Source: Roseicyclus sp.
GTDB taxonomy: Bacteria; Pseudomonadota; Alphaproteobacteria; Rhodobacterales; Rhodobacteraceae
Assembly: GCA_018401965.1 (NCBI GenBank)
Contig: JAGYJU010000010.1
Span: forward strand, 1 to 64,000
Direction of reading: 5' to 3'
Length of the DNA stretch: 64,000 nucleotides
Shown: positions 55,298 to 64,000 of the stretch, in pieces
Position numbering within the stretch: the first letter of the stretch is position 1
Layout of the letters: each line of letters opens with the position of its first letter
Program-made: the position numbers and the translations under genes
Notes under the pieces: generated by a model
What the model was told of the DNA's origin: nothing
Databases searched by the model: none
The model's input: the letters and a program-made list of their open reading frames with translations, nothing else

Positions 55298-56097
55298 GAC
55301 AGCCCGAACCGCGACCAGAGCGCGCGATCTTCGATGCCGCCGGTCAATTCCGCCGTCAGGCTCGCGCCAAACCGCTGGAACAGCCCGCGCTTGGGGCCAA
55401 AGCGTTGGAACCGGATCTTGTCACCGTAGAGCGATTTCAGCTTGGGCACGATATGGGCGACACCATCGGCAAGCCCTAGGTCGACAGCGCGCTGCCCGGC
55501 CCAGAACTGGCCGGTGAACAGATCCTCGTCACTGGCCAAACGTGCGCCGCGCCGGGTCTTGACATGGGTGATGAACGCCTCGTGGATCTGATCCTGAAGC
55601 GCGCGCAGGCGGGCCACGTCTTGCGGGTTTTCGGGACGGAAGGGATCGAGCAGGGATTTGTCGCGCCCGGCCGTGTAAAGGCGGCGTTCCACGCCGATCC
55701 GCGCGATGGCATCGGCAAATCCGAAACCCGCCGAAATCACCCCGATGGATCCGACGATGGAATTGGCATCGATCCAGATGTCATCGGCCGCACAGGCCAA
55801 CCAATAGCCGCCGGATGCCGCCACGTCCTCGACAAAGGCGTGAACCGGGATGGTCTTTTCCTCGGCCAGGCGGCGGATGCGCGCGGCGATCAGCGAGGAT
55901 TGGGCCGGGCTGCCGCCGGGCGAATTGATCACCAACGCCACGGCACGCGGTTTGCCCCGCGCAAAGGCACGTTCGATGGCGGGCGCCAAGGCGCTGTCGC
56001 TCAGCGTGCCGCCACGCGGCGATGCGGCGATCACGCCCGACAGGCTGATGACCGACACGACCGGGTCCTTGGAGATGAATGGAATGAAACGCTTCAT
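55294..56097 (-). CDS. Peptidase S49 family protein (SppA/SohB-like)
   Basis: This 267-aa protein is a single-domain S49 peptidase. It has VSVISLSGVIAASP, the nucleophile region VEDVAASGGYWLACAADDI (Ser in AASGG, about residue 98) and NSIVGSIGVISAG, as well as the oxyanion NSPGGSPAQS. The general-base lysine is expected in the KSLLDPF region. It degrades signal peptides or membrane protein fragments. The start MKRFIPF was chosen because upstream residues do not match the family. Confidence 0.92.
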   Translation of the reverse strand: MKRFIPFISKDPVVSVISLSGVIAASPRGGTLSDSALAPAIERAFARGKPRAVALVINSPGGSPAQSSLIAARIRRLAEEKTIPVHAFVEDVAASGGYWLACAADDIWIDANSIVGSIGVISAGFGFADAIARIGVERRLYTAGRDKSLLDPFRPENPQDVARLRALQDQIHEAFITHVKTRRGARLASDEDLFTGQFWAGQRAVDLGLADGVAHIVPKLKSLYGDKIRFQRFGPKRGLFQRFGASLTAELTGGIEDRALWSRFGLS

Positions 56098-56191
56098 GCC
56101 ACGCGATGTAGAGTGCGCCCCGCGACACAACAAGGCGCGGCGCGAACTTAGCGCCAACTGTGCCTTGGCCGCCGCGCGGGACAGGGCGGCA

Positions 56192-57712
56192 TCAGGGTGC
56201 GGGATGGGCCAGCGCCCATTCGCGCAAGGTGGTTTTCAGGATCTTGCCATAATTGTTCTTTGGCAGGTCGGGGACCACCAGATAGGCCTTGGGCCGCTTG
56301 AATCGCGCGATCCGGGCCAGGCAATAGGCATCGAGCGCGGCTGTATCGATCGCGCCGCCCGGCATGGGCACGACAAAGGCCACCACCTCTTCGCCCCAGT
56401 CGGGCGAGGGACGACCAACCACCGACACGTCGCGGACCGACGGATGGGTCAGCAGCACCTCTTCGATCTCGCGGGGGTAGATGTTGGTGCCGCCGGAAAT
56501 GATCACATCCTTGGACCGGTCCACGAGCGTCAGGTAGCCATCCGCGTCCAGCCGCCCGATATCACCGGTCAAGAGCCAGCCATCGATCAGGGTCTTGGCG
56601 GTGGCGGCCTCGTTGCGCCAGTATCCCGGCATGACCGGCGCGCCGCGCACCATGATTTCGCCGGTGCTGCCGCGTGGAAGGGGGCGGGCCTGCGCATCGC
56701 CAATGGCGACTTCGACCAGCGATTGCGCCTGACCGACCGAACCGAGCCGCGCGGCCCAGTCGGGGTGGCTGCGATCCGCGATATCCGCCCGCGACAGGGC
56801 CGTAATCGCCATAGGGCATTCGCCCTGGCCATAGATCTGCACGAATTTCGGGCCGAACCAGTCGACAGCCTCGAGGATATCGGCGGCATACATCGGCCCG
56901 CCGCCATAGACGATGGTCTTGATCCCGTCGCCGCGCTGCCCAGTTGCGCGGGCGGTTTCGGTCAGGCGGCGCACCATGGTGGGGGCCATGAACATGGATG
57001 TCGGGCCGTGCGCGGCAGAAAGCGCCAGGACCTCGGCGGCGTCGAACCCACCAGACGGCGGGATCATGTGGCGCGCGCCCATGCGGGTGTGGATCGGCGC
57101 ATAGAGCCCGGCGCCATGGCTCATCGGCGCGGCATAAAGCGCGGCATCCTGGGCCGTGACCCCATCCACGTCGATCGGGTAGCCTACCGAGGTGGCGGCC
57201 AGCATCCCATGGGTGATCTGCACCCCCTTGGGCCGCCCCGTCGTGCCCGACGTGTAGAACAACCAGGCCAGGTCCTCGGCGCGGCGATCCGCGATGGCGG
57301 CGGGGCCATGGCCGGTCAGCGCCGTGAAACCGGTCGATTGCAGCGGGACCAGGGGCAGCGCGGTTTCGCGCGCAAGACCGGCGGCCAGCGCGCCACCCAC
57401 GAAGCCGAGCCGCGCGCCGCTGTCGGCCAGGATGAACGCGGCCTCTTTCGGGTGCAGCTTGGCGTTGATCGGCACGGCGACCGCCCCTGCGATCCAGATG
57501 CCATAAAGCGCGATCAGGTAGTCGGGGCAATTGCCCGCGATGATCGCCACACGCTCGCCCGCCGAAACATCCCGCGCAATCAGCGCCCCGGCAAGCCCGG
57601 CGGCGCGGTCATGAAAGCTTGCGTAGCTGTCGATGATGGTGCCCCCCGACAGGATCGCCGGGCTATCAGGTGCGGCGCTGGCCCGACGGGCCAGCCAATG
57701 GGCGATGTTCAT
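56192..57712 (-). CDS. AMP-dependent acyl-CoA synthetase
   Basis: This 506-aa member of the ANL superfamily activates a carboxylic acid to its CoA ester. Motifs are LFYTSGTTGRPKGVQ (A3/P-loop, about residues 152-166), YGQGECPM (A5), GWLLTGDIGRLDADGYL (A7) and the C-terminal domain with KDVIISGGTNIYPREIEEV and KNNYGKILKTTLR (catalytic Lys). Substrate is not defined; sequence style is that of medium/long-chain or aryl acids. It is divergent from the ribokinase-like gene (114 bases between starts). Confidence 0.9.
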   Translation of the reverse strand: MNIAHWLARRASAAPDSPAILSGGTIIDSYASFHDRAAGLAGALIARDVSAGERVAIIAGNCPDYLIALYGIWIAGAVAVPINAKLHPKEAAFILADSGARLGFVGGALAAGLARETALPLVPLQSTGFTALTGHGPAAIADRRAEDLAWLFYTSGTTGRPKGVQITHGMLAATSVGYPIDVDGVTAQDAALYAAPMSHGAGLYAPIHTRMGARHMIPPSGGFDAAEVLALSAAHGPTSMFMAPTMVRRLTETARATGQRGDGIKTIVYGGGPMYAADILEAVDWFGPKFVQIYGQGECPMAITALSRADIADRSHPDWAARLGSVGQAQSLVEVAIGDAQARPLPRGSTGEIMVRGAPVMPGYWRNEAATAKTLIDGWLLTGDIGRLDADGYLTLVDRSKDVIISGGTNIYPREIEEVLLTHPSVRDVSVVGRPSPDWGEEVVAFVVPMPGGAIDTAALDAYCLARIARFKRPKAYLVVPDLPKNNYGKILKTTLREWALAHPAP

Positions 57713-57826
57713 CTGTTTCCCCCCCGTGGTCAGGTGCAGTTTTGGGGCTGCGCCGATCGGGTGCAAGGGGTGCTGGCGGGGGATGTGCTGGATGGTTAGG
57801 CTGCCCGGCAACAGGAGCGTCTGACC

Positions 57827-58750
57827 ATGCAGCATGATATCGTGATCCTTGGTGTGTTCGTGGCCGATGCCGCCTTTCGCTGTGACCGGTTGCCGAAACT
57901 GGGCGAAACGCTGATCGGCACGGGGTTTTCGCTTGGGCCGGGCGGCAAGGGATCGAACCAGGCGGTGGCGGCGGCCAAGGCGGGGGGCGATGTGGGGTTC
58001 CTGACGCGGATCGGCGATGACGCCTTTGGCGCGATGGGGCGCGTGGTCTGGGCCGAGGCGGGCGTTGCATCGATGGTGATCATCGATCCGGAGCGGCCCA
58101 CAGGCGCCGCTGGCATTTTCGTCGAGCAGGGCGCGGGCCAGAATGCCATCGTGATCAGCCCCGGTGCCGCCGCCGCGATCAGCGATGCCGATATCGACGC
58201 GGTGGCCGAGGTGATCGGCGCGGCCCGCGTCGTGGTCACGCAGCTGGAACAACCAATGGGCGTGGCGGAACGGTTTTTGTCCATCGCGGCCAAGGGGGGT
58301 GCGGTCACGATCCTGAACCCCGCGCCCGCCGCCGCGCTACCCGAGCGCGTGTTGGGCCTGTGCGACTACATCACCCCGAACGAGGCCGAGGCCGAGGCGC
58401 TGACCGGGATCGCGGTGACCGATCTGGCCAGCGCCGAACGGGCGGCGGCGGCCTTGTTGGCGCAGGGCGTGCGGCGCGCGGTCATCATCACGCTGGGCGG
58501 CCAGGGTGCCCTGGTGATGGATGCACAGGGCGCGCGCCACGTGCCGCCGGTGCAGGCCGGGCCGGTGATGGACACGACCGGCGCGGGCGATGCCTTCAAC
58601 GGCGGGCTGGCCTGTGCGCTGGCGCAAGATCTGGCGCTGGAGGACGCGCTGCGCTTTGCCACGGCGGTGGCGGGGCTATCGGTGACGCAACCGGGCGCGG
58701 CCGCATCCATGCCGGACCGGGCCGCCGTGATGGCCTTGCTCGCAGGCTAA
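57827..58750 (+). CDS. rbsK: Ribokinase-like PfkB-family sugar kinase
   Basis: This 307-aa protein has the N-terminal substrate region GFSLGPGGKGSNQAVAAAKAG (about residues 33-53), the central TPNEAEAEALTG and the C-terminal catalytic DTTGAGDAFNGGLA, with the base Asp at about 253. Ribose is the closest recognised substrate but other pentoses or nucleosides are possible. An AACAGGAG-like site lies before the ATG. It converges with a glycosyltransferase gene with a 4-bp overlap. Confidence 0.85.
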   Translation: MQHDIVILGVFVADAAFRCDRLPKLGETLIGTGFSLGPGGKGSNQAVAAAKAGGDVGFLTRIGDDAFGAMGRVVWAEAGVASMVIIDPERPTGAAGIFVEQGAGQNAIVISPGAAAAISDADIDAVAEVIGAARVVVTQLEQPMGVAERFLSIAAKGGAVTILNPAPAAALPERVLGLCDYITPNEAEAEALTGIAVTDLASAERAAAALLAQGVRRAVIITLGGQGALVMDAQGARHVPPVQAGPVMDTTGAGDAFNGGLACALAQDLALEDALRFATAVAGLSVTQPGAAASMPDRAAVMALLAG

Positions 58751-59633
58751 AGCGTCAGGCCCAGATCGCGCAAACCGGCGCGGGCGCTCGCATGGTCGGT
58801 CTTGGGCACAAGATCGAAGAACCGCTGCAAGATCCCTGGCCATTGCGGCGCAGCCTCCAGGAACATGCAGCGGTGATAATGCAGGACATGCACATCTGGC
58901 GTGGCATCGATCGCCGTGCCGCGATGCGACAGCGAATGGTTCCAGCTTTCGTCCAGCACATGCGCCGTGTAGCCGAACCGCGCCAGGGTCAGCGGCAAGG
59001 TGATCTGGTCAAGCCAGGGGCGCTTGTTGGCGATGGCGCAGCGGTGATCGAACGCAAGCGCGGTGTCCAGCCAGTGATCGGCAAAGCGTTTGCCATCATC
59101 GCCCGGCGCCTCGGGCATCGCGACCAGCCCGGCGTTGAAATAGGGCAGGTGTTCGGGCCGCGCGCCCCGCAGCAGCCGCACACGGGCCGTGGGCAGGGGC
59201 AGGCCGAAATGGTCATAGGCGCGCTCCCAGCGGTCATCGGGCCCCATGTCGGCCGGCCTTCGGGGGCGGCGGCGACATGGGTGTCGGGCAGATCCGCCAG
59301 TTCGGTCAGCGGCCGCAGGCAGATCATGTCGGTGTCCAGGAATACCCCCCGCCCCGATCCGCGCGCATCGGTGGCGGCGATGATCTTGTTGCCATGCGGA
59401 TAGGGCTTGGCCCAGTCGGGCGCTTGCGGCAAGGGGCGCAGCTCGACACCTGCCGCACGGTAGATGGATGTGGTCACCGGCCCGATCTGCGGCAGCCAAT
59501 CGGCGCTGGCATAGGCGTAAAGATGCACCCCCGCCTGCCCCGCATGGGCATGGGCCAGGCTGGCGGCCAATAGCCAGGATTGCCATTCCAGCCGCGCGCC
59601 ATCGGCGATGAAGAAGATATGGGTATCGGGCAT
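58747..59633 (-). pseudogene. Glycosyltransferase with DxD motif, frameshifted
   Basis: The first frame (MPDTHIFFIADG) contains a GT-A-like domain with GVFLDTDMICLRPLTEL; DTD is the metal-binding DxD motif. At about 59250 one base appears missing. The original frame goes out of register after EGRPTWGPM. The other frame continues with GPDDRWERAYDHFGLPLP and PYFNAGLVAMPEAP to the C-terminus HASARAGLRDLGLTL. Restored, it would be a ~295-aa glycosyltransferase of the capsule/galactosyltransferase-like type. An AGAGACAGG precedes the ATG. Confidence 0.75.
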
Positions 59634-59694
59634 TGCCTGTCTCTTTCGCGGCGGAATTCGCGAAAGATGACCGCAAAGCGGCGCGCTGGCCAGA

Positions 59695-60003
59695 TCAGAC
59701 CGCCAGATCGGCGACGAATATTCCGTCATGCCCGCCGGTGCAGGCCGAAACCAGCATCCCGCCCGCGCGGATATGATCCGGATGCGCCTCGTAGGCGAGA
59801 TGCGCGGCGCGGTCGGCAAAGGCAACCTGAAAGCCATAGGCGTAGCGCGCGGATTTGCCCTCGTAATCAAGGTTCGGGCCATGGGCAAAGCCGGTGACGC
59901 CGGGCAGGCCGGCACAGACCTGTGCAAGGATCGGCATCGCCGCCTTGATCCGGGCAAGGCCCGCGTCGCCATCGGGGTCCATCAGGACGATATGGATCAG
60001 CAT
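59695..60003 (-). CDS. Dabb-family (stress-responsive alpha/beta barrel) protein
   Basis: This 102-aa protein has the ferredoxin-like Dabb fold: MLIHIVLMDPDGDA at the start, GVTGFAHGPNLDYEGKSARYAYGFQVAF, and AYEAHPDHIRAGGMLV near the end. Such small domains are found in enzymes and accessory proteins of unknown chemistry. It follows the glycerate kinase gene by four bases and is likely in its operon. Confidence 0.85.
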   Translation of the reverse strand: MLIHIVLMDPDGDAGLARIKAAMPILAQVCAGLPGVTGFAHGPNLDYEGKSARYAYGFQVAFADRAAHLAYEAHPDHIRAGGMLVSACTGGHDGIFVADLAV

Positions 60004-60007
60004 CGGG

Positions 60008-61239
60008 TCACCCTTCGATCAGGATTGCACGGAAATCATTGACATTGGTCAGGGTCGGGCCGGGCACGATCTGGCGGCCGATCTTGTGAAAGAATGTATG
60101 GGCATCATTGATCGCCAACGCCCGGTCCGGGTCCGCGCCCATGGCCTTGGCGCGCTCCAGCGTGTCGGGGCCGATGATCGCGCCCGCCACCTCGGCCGCG
60201 CCATCGACACCATCCGTGTCGCAGGCGATGGCGTGGATTTGGGGCGCAGCCTTGAGCGCCACGGCCAGCGCCAGCGCGTATTCCGCATTGGGGCCGCCGA
60301 TGCCGTCGCCCCGGCGGGTGACGGTCAATTCCCCCCCCGACAGGATCACGCGCGGGCCTGTGGCCTGCAACGCCAGGGCGGCGTGGCGGGCTGCAACCTC
60401 GCGCGCTTCGCCCTCGATCGCGTCGCCAAGGATGTCGACGGCATAGCCATGGGCGCGGGCAAGGTCGGCGGCGGCGGCCAGCGATTGCGCAGGCGCGGCA
60501 TAGATCACGTTTTCCACCCGCGACAGGCGCGGATCGCCCGGCAAGACCGGGTCGCCCCCGCCGACAGATGGGCGGCGATGGAGCCAGGCGGGGTCACGCC
60601 CCAACGCGCCAGCGTCGCAAGCGCGCGCGCAGCATCAGACGCGTGGCCGACGGTGGGGCCAGAGGCGATATCGCCCGGATCGTCGCCCGGCACGTCGGAA
60701 ATCATCAACGCCAGCATCCGCGCCGGGTAGGCGCAGGCCGCGAGCCGCCCGCCCTTGACCGCCGAGATCTCCTTGCGGATGCCGTTGATGTCGCCAATCG
60801 GCGCACCCGAAGCCAGCAGCGCGCTGGTCAACGCCTGTTTTTCCGCCAGCGTGATACCCGGCGCGGGCGCACACAGCAGCGCCGAGCCGCCGCCGGAGAT
60901 GAGGGCGAGGACGAAATCACCGTCCTTGCAGCCGGCCAAGAGGTCAAGCATCCGCCGGGTGGCGACAACGCCGGCCTGATCGGGCACGGGATGGGCCGCC
61001 TCAACGATCTCGATCCCCTTGCAGGGGCGGGCATAGCCGTAGCGGGTGATGACAAGACCTTCGCAAGGCCCCCAGGCGGCTTCGACGGCCTCGGCCATGC
61101 GGGCGCTGGCCTTGCCTGCCCCAACCACCACCACGCGACCCGGCGGTTTCGCCGGCAAGGCGCGCGCGAGGCTTTGCATCGGGTCAGCCACGGCCACGGC
61201 CCGGTCGAACATCGCGCGCAAAAGGGCATCAGCTGTCAT
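60008..61239 (-). pseudogene. gckA: Glycerate 2-kinase (MOFRL family) with a frameshift
   Basis: The N-terminal domain has VVVVGAGKASARMAEAVE and LALISGGGSALLCAPAPG (phosphate-binding). The C-terminal MOFRL domain has VILSGGELTVTRRGDGIGGPNAEY and IACDTDGVDGAAEVAG, both typical of GckA/TtuD. At 60555-60559 a G run appears one base short: AHLSAGATRSC runs to a stop where AHLSAG-GDPVLPGDPRL is expected. The product would phosphorylate glycerate to 2-phosphoglycerate. The ATG overlaps the LacI stop by one base. Confidence 0.9.
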
Positions 61240-62249
61240 TATGACTGTCCAAGGCTGGAGGCGCGGGCGACAAGCCGCACCGGGCTGCGGATGTCTGGCG
61301 CGGGCTGTTCCCCGTCGACCATCCAGGCCAGGAGCCGGGCTGCCGTGTCGCGGGCAAAGCCCGCGATGTCACAGGAGACCGACGACAATTGCGGCCAGCT
61401 TTGCGCCGCTTCCTCGATATCGTCAAAGCCCACGACACGAAAACCGTCACCGATGGGCCGCCCCGCGCGGGCAAACCCCGCCATCAGGCCAAGCGCCACC
61501 AGATCGTTGAAACAGATCGCGGCATCGACATCGGGGTGATCGGTCATCAGCGTCTGGGCGGCCTGCATCCCGAAGGCGCGGCTGGATTTGCCATGGATGG
61601 CGATTTCCTGCATCCCTTGCGCCTTCAGCACCTCGCGCCAGCCGGATTTGCGTTCGCGCGTGATGGCCCGCCCCGGCAAACCGCCCACGAAGGCAATGGT
61701 GCGCGCGCCCTGGTCCAACAGATGTTGCGCGGCCTTGGCGCTGCCGGTGGCGTAATCGAAGCTGGCAAAGGGGAACAGCGTGGTGCGGTCATCCATCTTG
61801 CGCAGCACCTGATAGACCGGCAGGCCGGTTCGGGCCAGTTGGTCGAAGGTATCGGGTGCCGCGCCATAGGCCGGTGAAATCACCATGGCCGATACGCCAT
61901 GTTCGATCATCGAGCCGACAAGCCGGGCCTGCAACTCCGGGTCTTCGTCGGAATTGGCGATGACCGTGGCATAGCCTTGGGCGGCCAGCGCCATCTGCAG
62001 GGAGGTGGCGAATTCGGTAAAGAACGGGTTGCGCAGATCATTGATGACAACCCCCACCAGCCCCACCGAGGCGGAACGCAGATTGGCGGCGGCGCGGTTG
62101 TAGACATAGCCGATGTCGGTCATCGCGGCCCGAACGGCATCGCGGGTTTCGCTGCGCACCTGCGGCGAGCCTTGCAAGACCAGCGACACGGTCGATTTCG
62201 ACACGCCTGCGCGGGCGGCGACATCCATGATGGTGGGGCGACGTTTCAT
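61239..62249 (-). CDS. LacI-family transcriptional regulator
   Basis: The 336-aa protein has a classical LacI helix-turn-helix (TIMDVAARAGVSKSTVSLVL, residues 6-25) with hinge helix NLRSASVGLVG. It also has a periplasmic-binding-like effector domain ending RLVARASSLGQS. It is the third gene of a minus-strand operon, nine bases after the DUF993 gene stop, and overlaps gckA. It probably represses the cluster in response to a sugar acid or its metabolite. Confidence 0.93.
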   Translation of the reverse strand: MKRRPTIMDVAARAGVSKSTVSLVLQGSPQVRSETRDAVRAAMTDIGYVYNRAAANLRSASVGLVGVVINDLRNPFFTEFATSLQMALAAQGYATVIANSDEDPELQARLVGSMIEHGVSAMVISPAYGAAPDTFDQLARTGLPVYQVLRKMDDRTTLFPFASFDYATGSAKAAQHLLDQGARTIAFVGGLPGRAITRERKSGWREVLKAQGMQEIAIHGKSSRAFGMQAAQTLMTDHPDVDAAICFNDLVALGLMAGFARAGRPIGDGFRVVGFDDIEEAAQSWPQLSSVSCDIAGFARDTAARLLAWMVDGEQPAPDIRSPVRLVARASSLGQS

Positions 62250-62258
62250 GCCGCCTAG

Positions 62259-63422
62259 TTAGCCATCGATGCCGTGCAAGGCCAAGAGCGTTCGCATCCG
62301 GTCCTTGGCGAGGTCGGGGTTGATCAACAGGCGGGCCTGGTCGGCAAGGCGAAAGACCTGTGCGTAATGGGTGATATCGCGCGAGGATTGCAGGCCTGCG
62401 GGCATGATGAAATGCGCCTGCGTGCCGTTCAGCCAACTCAGAAACGCGATGCCCGCCTTGTAGAATTGCGTCGGCTTGCGGAAAATTTCCCGGCTGAGCG
62501 GGACAGTGGGCGCAAGGATGGCATGATAGGTGTCGCGGTCGCCTTGCGCCAAGGCCTCCAACGCGTGCGACGCGGCGGGGGCGATGGCGGCGAAAATGCC
62601 CAGAAGCGCGTGGGAATGATGCGTGCCGTCGCCTTCGATCAACGGGGCATAGTTGAAATCATCCCCTGTATAGAGCCGGACGCCAGCGGGCAGGCGGGCG
62701 CGAAAGGCTTCTTCATGGGCCTGGTCCAGCAGGCTGATCTTGATGCCGTCGATCTTTCCGGCGTGGCGTGCGATCAGGTCCAGCACGATGGTATTGGCGG
62801 TGTCTATGTCCTGCGCGCCCCAATAGCCGGTCAGCGCCGCATCGAACATGTCGCCCAACCAGTGCAGGATCACCGGCGCGGCGGCTTCTTCTATCAAAAT
62901 ATCGTAGACACGGGCGTACTCATCCGGGCTGGCGCGCAGGGCGGGCAGCGCGCGCGTGGCCATCAGGATGATCTGGCCGCCCGCAGCCTCGATCGCGGCC
63001 ATCTGGGTGCGATAGGCCTCGATGATCGCGTCAAGGCTGGCCAGCTCTGCCAAGGTCTTGTGATCGGTGCCGGCGCCGCAGGCAACGCGCGGCCGCGATG
63101 GGTGGGCGCGGGCCTCGCGCAGGGTGCGGGTGATCAGCTGGTGGGCGGTTGTCCAATCCACGCCCATGCCGCGTTGGGCGGTATCCATCGCCTCGGCCAG
63201 GCCAAGCCCCTGATCCCAAAGCCCGTGGCGGAAGGCCAGCGTCGCATCCCAATCCACGGCGGGCGCCCCTGTCCAGGGGTCACGCTGGGCGATTGGGTCG
63301 CTGATGACATGGGCGGCGGCAAAGGCGGTGCGTGTCAGCGCCACCTTTGGCGCGCGCGGGATCAGCGGATTGCCGGTCAGGCGGTAGGGTTCCAGCGTTC
63401 CGGCTTGGGTCGGTAAAAGCAT
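62259..63422 (-). CDS. DUF993 protein, dihydrodipicolinate synthase/NAL superfamily
   Basis: This 387-aa TIM-barrel protein of the DUF993 family resembles lysine-dependent aldolases. IDGIKISLLDQAH supplies the Schiff-base Lys (compare the GIKE of DHDPS) and LYTGDDFNYAPLIEGDG corresponds to the SGDD region. HWLGDMFD and HFIMPAGLQSSRDI are other family motifs. It probably carries out a retro-aldol or decarboxylation-type step on a keto acid or sugar acid. The start MLLPTQ is one base from the GMC stop; an ATG at 63437 is also possible. Confidence 0.82.
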   Translation of the reverse strand: MLLPTQAGTLEPYRLTGNPLIPRAPKVALTRTAFAAAHVISDPIAQRDPWTGAPAVDWDATLAFRHGLWDQGLGLAEAMDTAQRGMGVDWTTAHQLITRTLREARAHPSRPRVACGAGTDHKTLAELASLDAIIEAYRTQMAAIEAAGGQIILMATRALPALRASPDEYARVYDILIEEAAAPVILHWLGDMFDAALTGYWGAQDIDTANTIVLDLIARHAGKIDGIKISLLDQAHEEAFRARLPAGVRLYTGDDFNYAPLIEGDGTHHSHALLGIFAAIAPAASHALEALAQGDRDTYHAILAPTVPLSREIFRKPTQFYKAGIAFLSWLNGTQAHFIMPAGLQSSRDITHYAQVFRLADQARLLINPDLAKDRMRTLLALHGIDG

Positions 63423-63423
63423 G

Positions 63424-64000
63424 TCAGGCCCCTGCATCTTGGCGGATCATGTCGGCGGCTTTTTCCCCGATCATGATGGCCGCGGCATTGGTGTTCGATG
63501 AAATCACGGTCGGCATGATCGAGGTGTCGACCACCCGCAGCCCGCCGATGCCGTTCAGGCGCAACCGCGGATCAACCACCGCGCCCGGGTCCATGCCCAT
63601 CCGGCAGGTGCCCGCGCAATGATGCGAGGTTTTGGAATGGGCGCAGATGAAGTTGAAATAATCGTCATCGGTTTTCACATCCGGGCCGGGCAGGCGTTCG
63701 GCCAGGACGTATTTCGCCAAGGGCGCTTGCGCCATGATCGCCTGGGTCAGTTTCAGCCCCCGGATCGACATCTCGCGGTCGTGCGGGTCTTGCAGGTAAT
63801 TCGGGTCGATCAGCGGTGCCGCGCCGGGGTCGCTTGACCCAAGCCGCACCGTGCCCCGCGACCGGGGGCGCAGGTAGCAGCTGTTCAGCGTCACACCGCC
63901 CTGCGGCATGGCGGCGACGCCCTTTTCGATGCCGGTGCCCAGGCCAAGGTGGAACTGGATGTCGGGCGACCGCGCGTCAGGGTCGGCATACCAGAAGCCC
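63424..64000 (-). CDS. GMC-family FAD-dependent oxidoreductase, C-terminal part (runs off window)
   Basis: About 191 residues of the C-terminal half are present and the frame continues to the window edge. Family motifs include LNSCYLRPRSRGTVRLGSSD, the catalytic His-His region SKTSHHCAGTCRMGMDP and the C-terminal VVDTSIMPTVISSNTNAAA. GMC enzymes oxidise alcohols or sugars with FAD; choline dehydrogenase and aryl-alcohol oxidase are relatives. Position at the head of a DUF993-LacI-glycerate kinase operon suggests the first oxidation of a carbohydrate. Confidence 0.88.
   Translation of the reverse strand, partial: GFWYADPDARSPDIQFHLGLGTGIEKGVAAMPQGGVTLNSCYLRPRSRGTVRLGSSDPGAAPLIDPNYLQDPHDREMSIRGLKLTQAIMAQAPLAKYVLAERLPGPDVKTDDDYFNFICAHSKTSHHCAGTCRMGMDPGAVVDPRLRLNGIGGLRVVDTSIMPTVISSNTNAAAIMIGEKAADMIRQDAGA

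Noticed and set aside
1..64000. CRISPR array, tRNA or rRNA genes
   Set aside because: No regularly spaced repeats and no tRNA T-arm-like or rRNA sequences were recognised by eye in the intergenic regions. A tRNAscan-type search was not possible.

Overview
The window looks like chromosomal DNA of a G+C-rich alphaproteobacterium of the Rhodobacteraceae (Roseobacter/Rhodobacter group). The inference rests on familiar gene neighbourhoods (DUF3576 lipoprotein-leuS-holA; tldE-like/cysQ-like/DUF4170/waaA/lpxK; uvrC-pgsA-moaD-moaE; pyrB...pyrC-plsY), the porin type, and the class II glutamate-cysteine ligase. No tRNA, rRNA or CRISPR array was recognised.

Positions 1-9,540 are an insertion-sequence graveyard: an IS66-family element entering from the left edge (its tnpC frameshifted), an IS256-type transposase fragment, an IS110/IS1111-type element with subterminal inverted repeats, a tyrosine-recombinase C-terminal tail, a lower-G+C patch with a 57-aa ORF and a family 2 glycosyltransferase, the 3' part of a porin gene cut by an IS21-family element, and an ISL3-type transposase missing its C-terminus. 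An intact porin gene with an almost identical terminator follows.

Positions 10,800-28,770 hold core genes: leuS, holA (with the lptE slot between them collapsed to a 22-codon ORF), a glutathione transferase-like gene, a flavoprotein, an HNH protein, a crotonase and SDR pair, a DUF2125 protein, a lipid A/KDO operon (waaA, lpxK), a CoA transferase with a DsbA-like protein, dciA-like, and mutY. An IS5-family element (28,820-29,750, with a TTA target duplication) lies directly before alkB.

Positions 30,900-57,700 carry yqgE, a DsbD-domain protein, an RND efflux pump with its adaptor, moaB, a degenerate uracil-DNA glycosylase, the pyrB cluster (two unknown membrane proteins and a dihydroorotase homologue lacking metal ligands), plsY, gshA, rsmE, ubiA, an OmpA-family protein, the moaE-moaD-pgsA-uvrC group, a Ca/Na exchanger, an S49 protease and an acyl-CoA synthetase. 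The right end (57,800-64,000) is a carbohydrate-type catabolic region: a ribokinase-like kinase, a glycosyltransferase, and a minus-strand operon GMC oxidoreductase-DUF993 aldolase-like-LacI regulator-glycerate kinase-Dabb protein, whose first gene runs off the window.

Six reading frames (tnpC, an SDR, mutY, the RND permease, a glycosyltransferase, glycerate kinase) are each broken by what looks like one missing base, mostly in short homopolymers. Uncorrected sequencing deletions are at least as likely as true pseudogenes.
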